From Bacteroidota bacterium (GTDB lineage Bacteria; Bacteroidota; Bacteroidia; Bacteroidales; Dysgonomonadaceae), in NCBI GenBank assembly GCA_023622765.1, contig JAMNYO010000132.1:1-63986 (forward strand): 63,986 bases of DNA, written 5' to 3'. Shown piece after piece: positions 38,696 to 47,587 of the stretch (its first letter is position 1; every line of letters starts with the position of its first letter). The notes below the pieces were generated by a model. The model worked only from the letters and a program-made list of their open reading frames with translations, did no database searches and was not told the DNA's origin. Both the position numbers and the translations under genes were made by a program.

Positions 38696-40855
38696 TCAGA
38701 GGTTCCGCTTAAAGTAGTCGATTACCTTTTCATATAGGTACTTTCGGGCGTTCCCCCCTCTGATAAAGTGGTCCTTATCGGGGAAGAAGAACTGGTCGAA
38801 GTGCTTGTTCGCTTCAATCAGCGCGCGGCTGTACTCTATGGTGTTCTGCACGTGCACGTTGTCGTCCGCTGTCCCGTGGATTAACAACAGGCTACCCTGC
38901 AATTGATCGGCAAGCGCCAGGGCCGACCCGCTCGTGTAACCCGACGCGTTCTGCTGGGGCGTACGCATGAAGCGCTCCGTGTAAATGCTGTCGTAAAAGC
39001 GCCAATCGGTGACCGGCGCGATGGCCACCCCCGCGCTAAAGATCCCGTTGCCGCGGCTCATGCTCATCAGCACGTTGTAGCCCCCGTAGCTCCACCCCCA
39101 GATGCCTATGGCCTTCTCATCGATATAGGGCAACGAAGCCAAGTAGCGTGCAGCAGCGATCTGGTCGTCCGATTCGATAATGCCTAACTGCCGGTAGGTA
39201 CAGTGGCGAAACTCCGCCCCCCTCGCACCCGTGCCCCTACCGTCCACGCACGCCACCAATATCCCCTCACTGAGCAACGCGTAATACCAATCCCTATCGT
39301 ATCTGTCGATCACCTGCTGTGAGTTGGGACCGCTATACTGAATGAGGACGACTGGGTACTTCCGTCCCGGGTTGAAATCGCGGGGCTTCAACAGCCAACC
39401 ATTCAACGAGGTCAAGCCGTCCGCTGCCGGCACGGTGATATACTCCTTGGCAGGAAAACCGGCCGAAGCCACCTGCCCCCTAAGGGACTGGTTCTCCTCC
39501 AGCGTCCGCAACTGCTTGCCATTGCCATCATGCAGGGTGACTACCGGGGGGGTATTGGCGTCCGACCAGTAGTTCACGTAGAACTTCCCCTGTTCGGAGA
39601 ATGAGGCGCTATTGTAACCGGATTGGCTTGACAGCTTCTCGGGAAGCCCTTTCTCCATGTGCACCCGATAGATCTCTCGCCGCAGGGGCGATTCCGCGGC
39701 AGCCTGGTAGTATACGAACCCCCGCTGCTCTTCCACCGCCAAAAGAGAGGTCACGTCGTACTCCCCGCTGGTGAGCTGACGCTGCAAGGTACCCGATAAT
39801 CCGTACAGGTAGATATGGTTATATCCATCCCGCTCCGATACGTAGGTGAACCGATCCTTCGTGAAATGGATCGACTTCAGCCACTCCGAGTCGACATTGT
39901 GGTTGCTCTCCTCCCGCAACACCAGCTTGGCAACCGTGGAGCGTGGGTTCGCGAAGTACATCTCGAAACGATTCTGATCACGATTCAACGTCATCACCGC
40001 CAGTTCTTCGGAGTTGGGCGTGAACTTGATCCGGGGAATATACCCGTCGCCATCCAACGGCACGTTTAGCGTTCGGGTAGTCCGCGCCGAGACGTCGAAC
40101 ACCCGGCACTCGACCGCGGAGTTGGCTTCACCCGCCTTGGGGTACTTGAACCGGTAGTAATCGGGATATAGCTGTTGGTTAAACGTTTGGAACGAGAACT
40201 CCTTCACGGCCGACTCATCGGTACGTACGAACGCCAGTAAGTGGTTGTCAGGCGAGAACTCCATCAGGCGGGTCACCCCGAACTCCTCCTCGTACACCCA
40301 GTCGGTAACCCCGTTCATCACCTTGCCCGCCTCACCGTCTGTCGTCACCCGGCTCTCGGTGTCAAAATCGAACTTGGTGAGCCAGATATCGTTATCGATC
40401 ACGTAGGCCACCATCTTCCCGTCGGGCGAGAAGGTGGGGATCATCAGCTTACCGGGCTGGTCACTCAACCTCCTTACCAGGTTGCGCCGCACATCGTAGT
40501 AGAAGTAGTCCGCCCGAAACGATCGGCGGTAAAGTTGCTCCCTATCTCTGTAGAGAAGCACCCGATTCTCGTCGTCACTCACCAGGAACCCCTCGAACGT
40601 GTTGAATTGAGCCCCCCGGGCAGTGGAAAGGTTAAACAGGGTATCCACTGCTTGGCCCGTCGCGTAGGCGAACTTAATAACCGCCGTCTTCCGCGGGTCG
40701 GTTTGATAGTAGTGTTGCCCATCCGCGGATGAGATCATCTCGCTCACCTCACGCGGGCTAAACCTACCGCTGGTCAAATCATCCAGGGTATATTGCTGCG
40801 CGGTAGCCGTTACCAATCCCACCATCAGCGGAAAAATTAAAAAGAGACGTTTCAT
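38696..40855 (-). CDS. Dipeptidyl peptidase IV (S9 family)
   Basis: Exported serine peptidase that removes X-Pro (or X-Ala) dipeptides from peptide N-termini. A signal peptide ends near residue 19 (VTATA-Q). The beta-propeller domain carries the double-glutamate motif DWVYEEEFG that binds the free N-terminus. The alpha/beta-hydrolase domain shows the triad: S589 in GWSYGG, D664 in GTADDN and H696 in KDHF. Length 719 is standard. In oral and gut Bacteroidales such enzymes support peptide feeding; the adjacent divergent peptide transporter fits this. Confidence 0.95.
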   Translation of the reverse strand: MKRLFLIFPLMVGLVTATAQQYTLDDLTSGRFSPREVSEMISSADGQHYYQTDPRKTAVIKFAYATGQAVDTLFNLSTARGAQFNTFEGFLVSDDENRVLLYRDREQLYRRSFRADYFYYDVRRNLVRRLSDQPGKLMIPTFSPDGKMVAYVIDNDIWLTKFDFDTESRVTTDGEAGKVMNGVTDWVYEEEFGVTRLMEFSPDNHLLAFVRTDESAVKEFSFQTFNQQLYPDYYRFKYPKAGEANSAVECRVFDVSARTTRTLNVPLDGDGYIPRIKFTPNSEELAVMTLNRDQNRFEMYFANPRSTVAKLVLREESNHNVDSEWLKSIHFTKDRFTYVSERDGYNHIYLYGLSGTLQRQLTSGEYDVTSLLAVEEQRGFVYYQAAAESPLRREIYRVHMEKGLPEKLSSQSGYNSASFSEQGKFYVNYWSDANTPPVVTLHDGNGKQLRTLEENQSLRGQVASAGFPAKEYITVPAADGLTSLNGWLLKPRDFNPGRKYPVVLIQYSGPNSQQVIDRYDRDWYYALLSEGILVACVDGRGTGARGAEFRHCTYRQLGIIESDDQIAAARYLASLPYIDEKAIGIWGWSYGGYNVLMSMSRGNGIFSAGVAIAPVTDWRFYDSIYTERFMRTPQQNASGYTSGSALALADQLQGSLLLIHGTADDNVHVQNTIEYSRALIEANKHFDQFFFPDKDHFIRGGNARKYLYEKVIDYFKRNL

Positions 40856-40865
40856 ACGAATATTT

Positions 40866-40873
40866 TATCTTTG
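40866..40873 (+). promoter_or_regulatory. -7 element upstream of the OPT transporter
   Basis: TATCTTTG matches TAnnTTTG perfectly on the plus strand. It would give a 5' leader of about 190 bases for the transporter gene. No clear -33 TTG is visible at the right spacing. Confidence 0.45.
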
Positions 40874-40923
40874 TTTTTTCATCTTTTTTCCGTGCCATTC
40901 GCCCACATTACCGGAAATTGGCA

Positions 40924-40931
40924 CAAAGTTA
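40924..40931 (-). promoter_or_regulatory. -7 element upstream of DPP-IV
   Basis: On the minus strand TAACTTTG (40931-40924) is a perfect TAnnTTTG match. The start would be near 40917, about 60 bases before the DPP-IV ATG. A -33 element is not obvious. Confidence 0.5.
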
Positions 40932-41069
40932 CGAAAATAGGCGTACTCTTTCCCCTATTTTTTGTATTTTCGGCGAAATTTAGTGGAAGGAGCGCTGGTC
41001 GCCTTGTCGGCACCTCCCGTGGAAGCGGCGTGCAAAACCCACGTGAACACATTTAATGACATACAAGAC

Positions 41070-43085
41070 ATGGAATCGAACGAAAAGAGAATCACGGAAT
41101 TACCCGAAAACGCGTACCGTGAGTTAAAACCCAGGGAAGAGTACAAGCCAGTGCTGCCTGCCGACCGGCCGGTAGCCGAGGCCACCTCCTGGTCGATTGG
41201 CATGGGGTTGCTCATGGCCATCATTTTCTCTGCCGCGGCGGCCTACTCAGGTTTAAAGATCGGTCAGGTTTTCGAGGCGGCCATCCCCATTTCCATCATC
41301 GCGGTAGGTGCATCGGCCGCGTTCCGTAAGAAAAACGCGCTGGGACAAAACGTGATTATCCAATCCATCGGGGCCTCATCAGGCGTAATCGTCGCCGGGG
41401 CGGTCTTCACTATCCCCGGGCTCTACATCCTGCAGGCAAAGTACCCGGAAATACAGATTAACTTCTGGCAAATCTTCTTCTCGTCGCTGCTAGGCGGTTT
41501 CTTGGGTATCCTCTTCCTGATCCCTTTCCGCAAGTACTTCGTGAAGGACATGCACGGGAAATTACCCTTCCCTGAGGCTACCGCCACCACCGAGATACTG
41601 ATGACCGGTGAGAAAGGCGGCAACAAGGCGAAGCTACTCATCGCAAGCGGGCTTATTGGCGGGTTGTTCGATTTCTGTTTCTCCTCTTTCCGACTGTGGA
41701 GTGAGGTAATTACCACCCGCGTGATTCCCTTCGGAGCCACGTTGGCCGAGAAGTTCAAGATGGTGTTCAAGTTCAACGTGAGCGCACTCATATTCAGCTT
41801 CGGCTACCTCGTGGGATTGCGTTTCGCCGTGATCATCACTGTCGGCTCGCTCCTCTCGTGGCTGGTACTGATCCCGCTGGTCAACGAGATTGGCGCGTTG
41901 GCGGCCGCGTCTGGCGGGGTGAACCCGTTCGCCGCCATGTCGGCCGAAGCGATTTTTGCCGAGTACGTGCGCCCTATCGGTATCGGTGCCATCGCCATGG
42001 CGGGAATTATCGGCATCATCAAGTCTTCAGGAGTTATCGGCAGCGCCTTCAAGTTGGCCGTCGGCAAGAAGGGTGGCGGGGATGAGCAGGTAGCGGTCAA
42101 AAGGACCGACCGCGACCTGAAGATGTCTTTCGTAACGCTGTTCCTGCTCCTTACACTGATTGCCGTGTTCATCTTCCTGATCATTGGCGTGAAGATCACG
42201 CTCGTGCAAGCCATCGTGGCCCTGATCACCATCACCGTAATCGCGTTCCTCTTCACTACCGTGGCGGCCAACGCGATCGCTATCGTGGGTTCCAACCCCG
42301 TCTCGGGCATGACCCTCATGACCCTGATCCTATCGTCCGTGGTGCTCGTCGCCGTGGGTCTCGACGGCTGGCAGGGGATGGTGAGCGGCCTCATCATCGG
42401 GGGAATTGTCTGTACTGCCCTGTCGATGGCCGGTGGTTTCATCACCGACCTCAAGATCGGGTATTGGATAGGGAGTACCCCCGCCACGCAGCAGTCCTTC
42501 AAGTTCCTGGGAACGCTGGTCTCGGCGGCTACCGTGGGGGCAGTTATCTTCATCCTCAACGAGGCGTATGGCTTTGTCGCCACCGCTGAACACCCCGACC
42601 CCATGGTGGCCCCTCAAGCCAACGCCATGGCGGCTATCATAGAGCCCCTCATGTCGGGTCAAGGTGTCAGCTGGATGCTACTCGGCATCGGCGCGGTCCT
42701 AGCCATCCTCATCAACTGGTTGGGTATCTCACCCCTGGCATTCGCGCTCGGCATGTTTATTCCCATCCAACTCAACACCCCCCTCATCGTGGGAGGCTTG
42801 CTCAACCACTGGATCAACAAGTCCAAGCCCGGTAAAGATAAGAAGCTAGCCGGTGCAAGACATCAACGGGCCATCCTGATCTCGTCGGGATTCATCGCTG
42901 GCGCAGCCCTGTTCGGGGTACTGGGTGCGCTTATCATCTTCCTGACTGATAATGCGAACGCGCTCAACCTCAACGTCTGGAGCGACCCCAGCAGCACGGG
43001 TGCCCAGATCACCGCGCTCATCGCCTTCAGCGCCTTAATCACCTACTTTATTTGGGAAACCAAGCGTGCAAAACGGGATGATTAA
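41070..43085 (+). CDS. OPT-family oligopeptide transporter
   Basis: Membrane transporter of the oligopeptide transporter (OPT) superfamily, driving uptake of peptides or metal-peptide conjugates with the ion gradient. I choose ATG 41070 (MESNEKRITELP) because the frame upstream opens at a non-ATG codon and that extension looks uncharged-random rather than a signal. The 671-residue protein has about 14 hydrophobic helices; GMGLLMAIIFSAAAAYSGLKIG and NPVSGMTLMTLIL are typical of the prokaryotic OPT branch. It is divergent from DPP-IV, suggesting linked peptide use. Confidence 0.92.
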   Translation: MESNEKRITELPENAYRELKPREEYKPVLPADRPVAEATSWSIGMGLLMAIIFSAAAAYSGLKIGQVFEAAIPISIIAVGASAAFRKKNALGQNVIIQSIGASSGVIVAGAVFTIPGLYILQAKYPEIQINFWQIFFSSLLGGFLGILFLIPFRKYFVKDMHGKLPFPEATATTEILMTGEKGGNKAKLLIASGLIGGLFDFCFSSFRLWSEVITTRVIPFGATLAEKFKMVFKFNVSALIFSFGYLVGLRFAVIITVGSLLSWLVLIPLVNEIGALAAASGGVNPFAAMSAEAIFAEYVRPIGIGAIAMAGIIGIIKSSGVIGSAFKLAVGKKGGGDEQVAVKRTDRDLKMSFVTLFLLLTLIAVFIFLIIGVKITLVQAIVALITITVIAFLFTTVAANAIAIVGSNPVSGMTLMTLILSSVVLVAVGLDGWQGMVSGLIIGGIVCTALSMAGGFITDLKIGYWIGSTPATQQSFKFLGTLVSAATVGAVIFILNEAYGFVATAEHPDPMVAPQANAMAAIIEPLMSGQGVSWMLLGIGAVLAILINWLGISPLAFALGMFIPIQLNTPLIVGGLLNHWINKSKPGKDKKLAGARHQRAILISSGFIAGAALFGVLGALIIFLTDNANALNLNVWSDPSSTGAQITALIAFSALITYFIWETKRAKRDD

Positions 43086-43112
43086 CCAATATTTCGTTGC
43101 CGATTTAAAAGC

Positions 43113-45452
43113 ATGCGAAAGCTGACCAACAACAGGAACATCATGCAAAAAAATGTAGCAACAACCACGCGGACAGTTGATGGGATGCCGCTGAAAACAA
43201 TGCTTACATCGCTAACTACGTTTACTGCACCCCTGCTTTCAAGGGCATTAACGACAATTGTGATATTCACGTTGCTGTCAATGCTTGCCCTCTCCTTCAC
43301 CGCCTGCACCAAGCAGAACAGAGGAGAGGCTGACTTCACACAGTACGTGAACCCCTTCATCGGCACCGCCTTCACGGGCCACACCTTCCCTGGAGCCACC
43401 TACCCGCTGGGGATGATGCAACCGGGTCCCGAGACCGGTAACTTCTCGTGGGAGTACTGCTCGGGTTACTTTTACGACGACGAACGAATCAACGGCTTCT
43501 CGCAAAACCGTCTCAACGGCACGGGGTGCGTGGACCTGGGCGACCTTCTCCTACAGCCCTTCTCGGGAGCGGTACGTGACGACCTGAGCAGCACGTTCGA
43601 CAAGGCGACCGAGAAAGCTATACCCGGCTACTACGCCGTGGAACTGACCGACAACAAAGTGGCCGTGGAGATCACCACCTCTCCCCACGTGGCCTTCCAC
43701 CGCTACACCTTCACGGATGCCAGCAACGAAGCGTCTAACGTGCTGGCCGACTTCCAAAGCGGCCTGGTTTGGCAGGAAGAGGGATTATACACGCACGTTC
43801 TCGACAACGAGGTCCATTTCGAGGGTGACCGGGTAATCACGGGCCATACCCGCCGCACCCAGTGGGTGGAGCGCACCTACTACTTCGTGATCGAGTTCGA
43901 CAAACCTATCCTCTCTTCGGAGAAGCTCGTGCAACGGGATCCCCGCGAAAAGGCACCACGCTACATCCTCACGTTCGATATGCAAGGTGATAAAACCCTG
44001 CAGGTGAAGGTCGCCATGTCTACCACAGGCATCGATGGAGCCAAAGTCAACCTGGCGGCAGAGGTGCCCGGGTGGAACTTCGGGGCAGTACACACCGCGG
44101 CGAAAGACGCGTGGAACCGCTGCCTCTCCCGGGTGGTGGTTGAGGGTACGGACGACCAGAAGACCAACGTCTACACCTCGCTCTACCACCTCTACATACA
44201 GCCCAACAACATCGCTGACGTGGATGGCCGTTACGTGGGACCCAGCCGGGAGATTTCCCGCTCATCAACGGGCAACTACTACTCCACCCTTTCGCAATGG
44301 GACACCTTCCGGGCTGCCCTCCCGATGTACACCATCCTCAGTCCCGAGATTATTTCTGACCTGATTAACTCGATGGTCGACTACAGCGAGCAGCAGGGGC
44401 ACCTCCCCATCTGGGCGCTAATGGGTCAAGAGACCTTCACCATGATCGGGAACCACTCCATCCCCATGATCGTGGACGCCTACCTGAAAGGGTTCGAGGG
44501 ATTTGACGCGGAGCGGGCGTACAACGCGATCAAACGCTCCATCACCGAAAGCGGCCACTACAAAACGGACTGGGAGACCTACGACTGCTACGGCTATTAC
44601 CCGTACGACCTCATCAAACTGGAGTCGGTATCGCGCACGCTGGAGTGTGGCTTTGATGATTACGCCGCTGCGCTGATGGCTGAAAAGTTGGGTAAAACCG
44701 ATGATCACGCGTTCTTCATGAAACGGGCCGGCTACTACAAGAACCTGTTCGACCCGGAGACGCGCTCCATGCGGCCGAAAGGTTCGAAAGGCGAGTGGCT
44801 CACACCGTTTGACCCGTACGAACTGGCGCACGCCGACTCCCAGATCGGGGGTCACTACACGGAGGGGAACGCCTTACAGTACACCTGGCACGTGTTGCAC
44901 GATATCCCCGGCCTCGTGGAGCAGATGGGGGGCAAAGAGGAGGCGGGGAAAACACTCGACTACCTTTTCAACACCACCAGTGAAACTCCGGGAAAACTGG
45001 CTGACGTGACCGGGTTAATCGGGCAATACGCCCATGGCAACGAACCAAGCCATCACGTGGCCTACCTCTACACCTACCTAGACCGACCGGAGGAGACACA
45101 ACGACTGGTAAGGCGCATCTTCACTGACTTCTACCAGAACAAGCCCGACGGGCTAATCGGTAACGACGACTGCGGTCAGATGTCGGCCTGGTACCTCTTC
45201 TCAGCCATGGGATTCTACCCTGTCAACCCCGTGGGGGGTGAGATGGTGCTGGGTGCTCCCCAGTTGCCCAAAGTAACTATCGACGTGGGCAACGGGAAAC
45301 GGTTCACGATAGAGGCGAAGAACTTATCTGAAGCAAACCTCCACGTGGAAAAAATCGAACTGAACGGCCAGCCGCACGACAAAATGTTCATCACCTACGA
45401 GGAGATCATGAACGGGGGAACGCTGCTATTTTACATGACCGATAAACGGTAG
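43113..45452 (+). CDS. GH92 alpha-mannosidase, exported lipoprotein
   Basis: Calcium-dependent exo-alpha-mannosidase family that trims N-glycans. The N-terminal beta domain begins VNPFIGTAFTGHTFPGATYP and contains NGFSQNRLNGTGC; the catalytic barrel region has the family signature GNDDCGQMSAWYLFSAMGFYP near the C-terminus. A hydrophobic signal ends at SFTAC with C65, so it is probably lipid-anchored. The start is uncertain: counting back, M30 (43200) would give a more ordinary signal peptide than the ATG at 43113. It follows the OPT gene by 27 bases on the same strand. With the PNGase-like enzyme it suggests glycoprotein foraging. Confidence 0.95.
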   Translation: MRKLTNNRNIMQKNVATTTRTVDGMPLKTMLTSLTTFTAPLLSRALTTIVIFTLLSMLALSFTACTKQNRGEADFTQYVNPFIGTAFTGHTFPGATYPLGMMQPGPETGNFSWEYCSGYFYDDERINGFSQNRLNGTGCVDLGDLLLQPFSGAVRDDLSSTFDKATEKAIPGYYAVELTDNKVAVEITTSPHVAFHRYTFTDASNEASNVLADFQSGLVWQEEGLYTHVLDNEVHFEGDRVITGHTRRTQWVERTYYFVIEFDKPILSSEKLVQRDPREKAPRYILTFDMQGDKTLQVKVAMSTTGIDGAKVNLAAEVPGWNFGAVHTAAKDAWNRCLSRVVVEGTDDQKTNVYTSLYHLYIQPNNIADVDGRYVGPSREISRSSTGNYYSTLSQWDTFRAALPMYTILSPEIISDLINSMVDYSEQQGHLPIWALMGQETFTMIGNHSIPMIVDAYLKGFEGFDAERAYNAIKRSITESGHYKTDWETYDCYGYYPYDLIKLESVSRTLECGFDDYAAALMAEKLGKTDDHAFFMKRAGYYKNLFDPETRSMRPKGSKGEWLTPFDPYELAHADSQIGGHYTEGNALQYTWHVLHDIPGLVEQMGGKEEAGKTLDYLFNTTSETPGKLADVTGLIGQYAHGNEPSHHVAYLYTYLDRPEETQRLVRRIFTDFYQNKPDGLIGNDDCGQMSAWYLFSAMGFYPVNPVGGEMVLGAPQLPKVTIDVGNGKRFTIEAKNLSEANLHVEKIELNGQPHDKMFITYEEIMNGGTLLFYMTDKR

Positions 45453-45552
45453 CTTGAGCTTGCCAGTATACTAAGTCATCCTCGATAATCGCATTTTATT
45501 ACATGTCTATAATGATTATCATCTGTTTTTATATCAAAATAGGACAAACATT

Positions 45553-45582
45553 TTGAGAATCCGTTTGAAAACAATATCTTTG
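45553..45582 (+). promoter_or_regulatory. Promoter of rimP-nusA-infB
   Basis: TTG (45553-45555) is followed after 19 bases by TATCTTTG (45575-45582), a perfect -33/-7 pair for this phylum. The predicted start, near 45589, falls at the base of the leader hairpin. Confidence 0.75.
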
Positions 45583-45589
45583 TGGCGAA

Positions 45590-45634
45590 ATGAACGAGGG
45601 AAGCAGGAAAGACCGCTTCCCTTTTTGTTCATAA
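45590..45634 (+). promoter_or_regulatory. Leader hairpin and overlapping 14-codon frame before rimP
   Basis: AGGGAAGC (45597-45604) and GCTTCCCT (45615-45622) form an 8-pair stem with a 10-base loop and a T run (45622-45626), like a terminator. Flanking ATGAAC and GTTCAT can extend the pairing. A frame of 14 codons (ATG 45590, TAA 45632-45634, starting MNEGSRKDR) covers the same bases. The arrangement at the very start of the transcript suggests attenuation of the operon; no evidence beyond the sequence. Confidence 0.5.
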
Positions 45635-45655
45635 CAGTAGTTTATCGCCACTTTT

Positions 45656-46123
45656 ATGATGGATAAGGAGACGATCATCAACCTGACGGAGACGTACCTG
45701 CAAGGTTCGTCCAGCTATCTGGTGGACGTGCTGATAGGTGTCGGCAACGTGATCACGGTGGAGATCGATAACGACGAGGGGGTGGATATCGACCAGTGCG
45801 CGGCGTTGAGCCGTCACCTGGAGTCGAGCCTGGACCGTGACGTGGAAGATTTTGAATTGACCGTCACCTCGGTGGGACTCACCTCGCCCTTCAAGACGTT
45901 GCGGCAGTATAAAAAGTTCGAGGGCGAAGAGGTGGAGGTACTCACCAAAAAGGGGGAAAAGCTCACCGGGACCCTGGAGTCATCCGACCCGGAAGGGTTC
46001 ACGATCGCCGTGACGAAAAAGGTGAAACCCGAAGGTGCGAAACGGAAAGTGGAGGTGGTCGAGAATATTCGCTTCGCGTTCAACGAAGTCAAGCATACAA
46101 AATATCTAATCAGATTCAAATAA
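45656..46123 (+). CDS. rimP: Ribosome maturation factor RimP
   Basis: Assists 30S subunit assembly. The 155-residue protein has the N-terminal GVGNVITVEIDNDEGVDIDQ-type segment and the DREVEDFELTVTSVGL-like linker (here DRDVEDFELTVTSVGL) followed by the SH3-like C-terminal domain. Two ATG codons are adjacent at the start; 45659 may be the real one. Position before nusA and infB is conserved across bacteria. Confidence 0.95.
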   Translation: MMDKETIINLTETYLQGSSSYLVDVLIGVGNVITVEIDNDEGVDIDQCAALSRHLESSLDRDVEDFELTVTSVGLTSPFKTLRQYKKFEGEEVEVLTKKGEKLTGTLESSDPEGFTIAVTKKVKPEGAKRKVEVVENIRFAFNEVKHTKYLIRFK

Positions 46124-46126
46124 CAT

Positions 46127-47539
46127 ATGGGCAAGAAAAAAGAAACCATCAGTCTCATAGACACGTTTTCGGAATTTAACGAGCTGAAGAACATTGATAA
46201 GGCCACCCTTATCAGCGTCCTTGAAGAGGCCTTCCGAAACGTGATCTCGAAAGCCACAGGCACCGATGAGAACTACGACATCATCATCAACCCCGACAGG
46301 GGCGACCTGGAGATATGGCGTAACCGGGTGATCGTGGAGGACGATGAACTGGAAGATCCCAACTTGCAAATCACCCTTTCGGAAGCATTGACAATCGACG
46401 ACGATTTTGAAATTGGAGAAGAGGTGACGGACGCGGTGTCATTGGATAGCTTCGGCCGACGCACCATCCTGAACCTCCGCCAAACGCTGGCCTCGAAAAT
46501 ACTGGAGTTAGAAAAAGACAACCTATTCAACAAGTACAAGGAGAAGGTGGGCGAGATCGTATCGGGAGAGGTGTACCAGGTATGGAAAAAAGAGATCCTG
46601 TTGCTCGATGATGAGCACAACGAGCTTATCTTACCCAAAACGGAACAGATACCCAGCGACTTCTTCCGAAAGGGAGAGCACGTGCGCGCGGTGGTGGCAC
46701 GCGTGGAAAACAAGAACAACAACCCGAGGATCATCCTCTCTCGTACGTCGCCCGTCTTTCTGGAGCGGCTGTTCGAGCACGAGATACCGGAAATTGCCGA
46801 TGGCCTTATCACCATCAAAGCGATCGCCCGCATCCCCGGTGAACGGGCTAAAGTGGCGGTCGAAGCGTACGACGATCGGATTGACCCAGTGGGCGCATGC
46901 GTGGGCATGAAGGGGTTCCGCATCCACGGGATCGTGCGGGAGCTTCGCAACGAAAACATCGACGTCATCAACTACACCAGCAATACCACACTCTTCATCC
47001 AACGCGCGTTGAACCCCGCCCGGATTAACTCCATCACTGTGAAAGAAGAGGAGATGCGTGCAGAGGTCTTTCTCAACCCCGAAGAGGTATCGCTGGCCAT
47101 CGGTAAAGGGGGCGCCAACATCAAGCTGGCTTCCATGCTTACCGGGTACAACATCGAGGTGTTCCGCGATATCGACGAGGTGGACGAGGAGGATATCTAC
47201 CTGGATGAGTTCCGCGATGAAATTGATGGCTGGGTAATCGACCAACTCAAGAAAATAGGGTGTTCAACCGCCAAGAACGTGCTGAACATGAACCGGGAAC
47301 GCATCATACGGGAGGCGGACCTCGAAGAGAGCACCGTGGACGAGGTGCTGGCTATTCTACGCTACGAATTCGAGGATGATGACGATGAAGCGTATGATAA
47401 CGAGTACGTTGAAGAGGACAACATCAATGCAACCGATGAAGAAACGGAAGAGGTTGAGGAGAACGAGGAAAAGGAGTTCAAAGAGGAAATGGGAAGCACT
47501 GAAGACGACGAAGATAATAAACCCAAAGAGAACGCCTGA
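46127..47539 (+). CDS. nusA: Transcription termination/antitermination factor NusA
   Basis: Binds RNA polymerase and modulates pausing, termination and antitermination. Domains in order: N-terminal domain (residues 1 to about 130), S1 domain (GEIVSGEVYQVWKKE region), two KH domains with GACVGMKGFRIHGIVREL and AIGKGGANIKLAS, and a terminal acidic tail (about 60 residues of Glu, Asp and Asn), longer than usual and likely disordered. Total 470. It starts 4 bases after rimP. Confidence 0.97.
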   Translation: MGKKKETISLIDTFSEFNELKNIDKATLISVLEEAFRNVISKATGTDENYDIIINPDRGDLEIWRNRVIVEDDELEDPNLQITLSEALTIDDDFEIGEEVTDAVSLDSFGRRTILNLRQTLASKILELEKDNLFNKYKEKVGEIVSGEVYQVWKKEILLLDDEHNELILPKTEQIPSDFFRKGEHVRAVVARVENKNNNPRIILSRTSPVFLERLFEHEIPEIADGLITIKAIARIPGERAKVAVEAYDDRIDPVGACVGMKGFRIHGIVRELRNENIDVINYTSNTTLFIQRALNPARINSITVKEEEMRAEVFLNPEEVSLAIGKGGANIKLASMLTGYNIEVFRDIDEVDEEDIYLDEFRDEIDGWVIDQLKKIGCSTAKNVLNMNRERIIREADLEESTVDEVLAILRYEFEDDDDEAYDNEYVEEDNINATDEETEEVEENEEKEFKEEMGSTEDDEDNKPKENA

Positions 47540-47587
47540 TTGAGCGTGGGCAAATAACATCAAGGAGTAAAGGTTAAACAAAGATAT

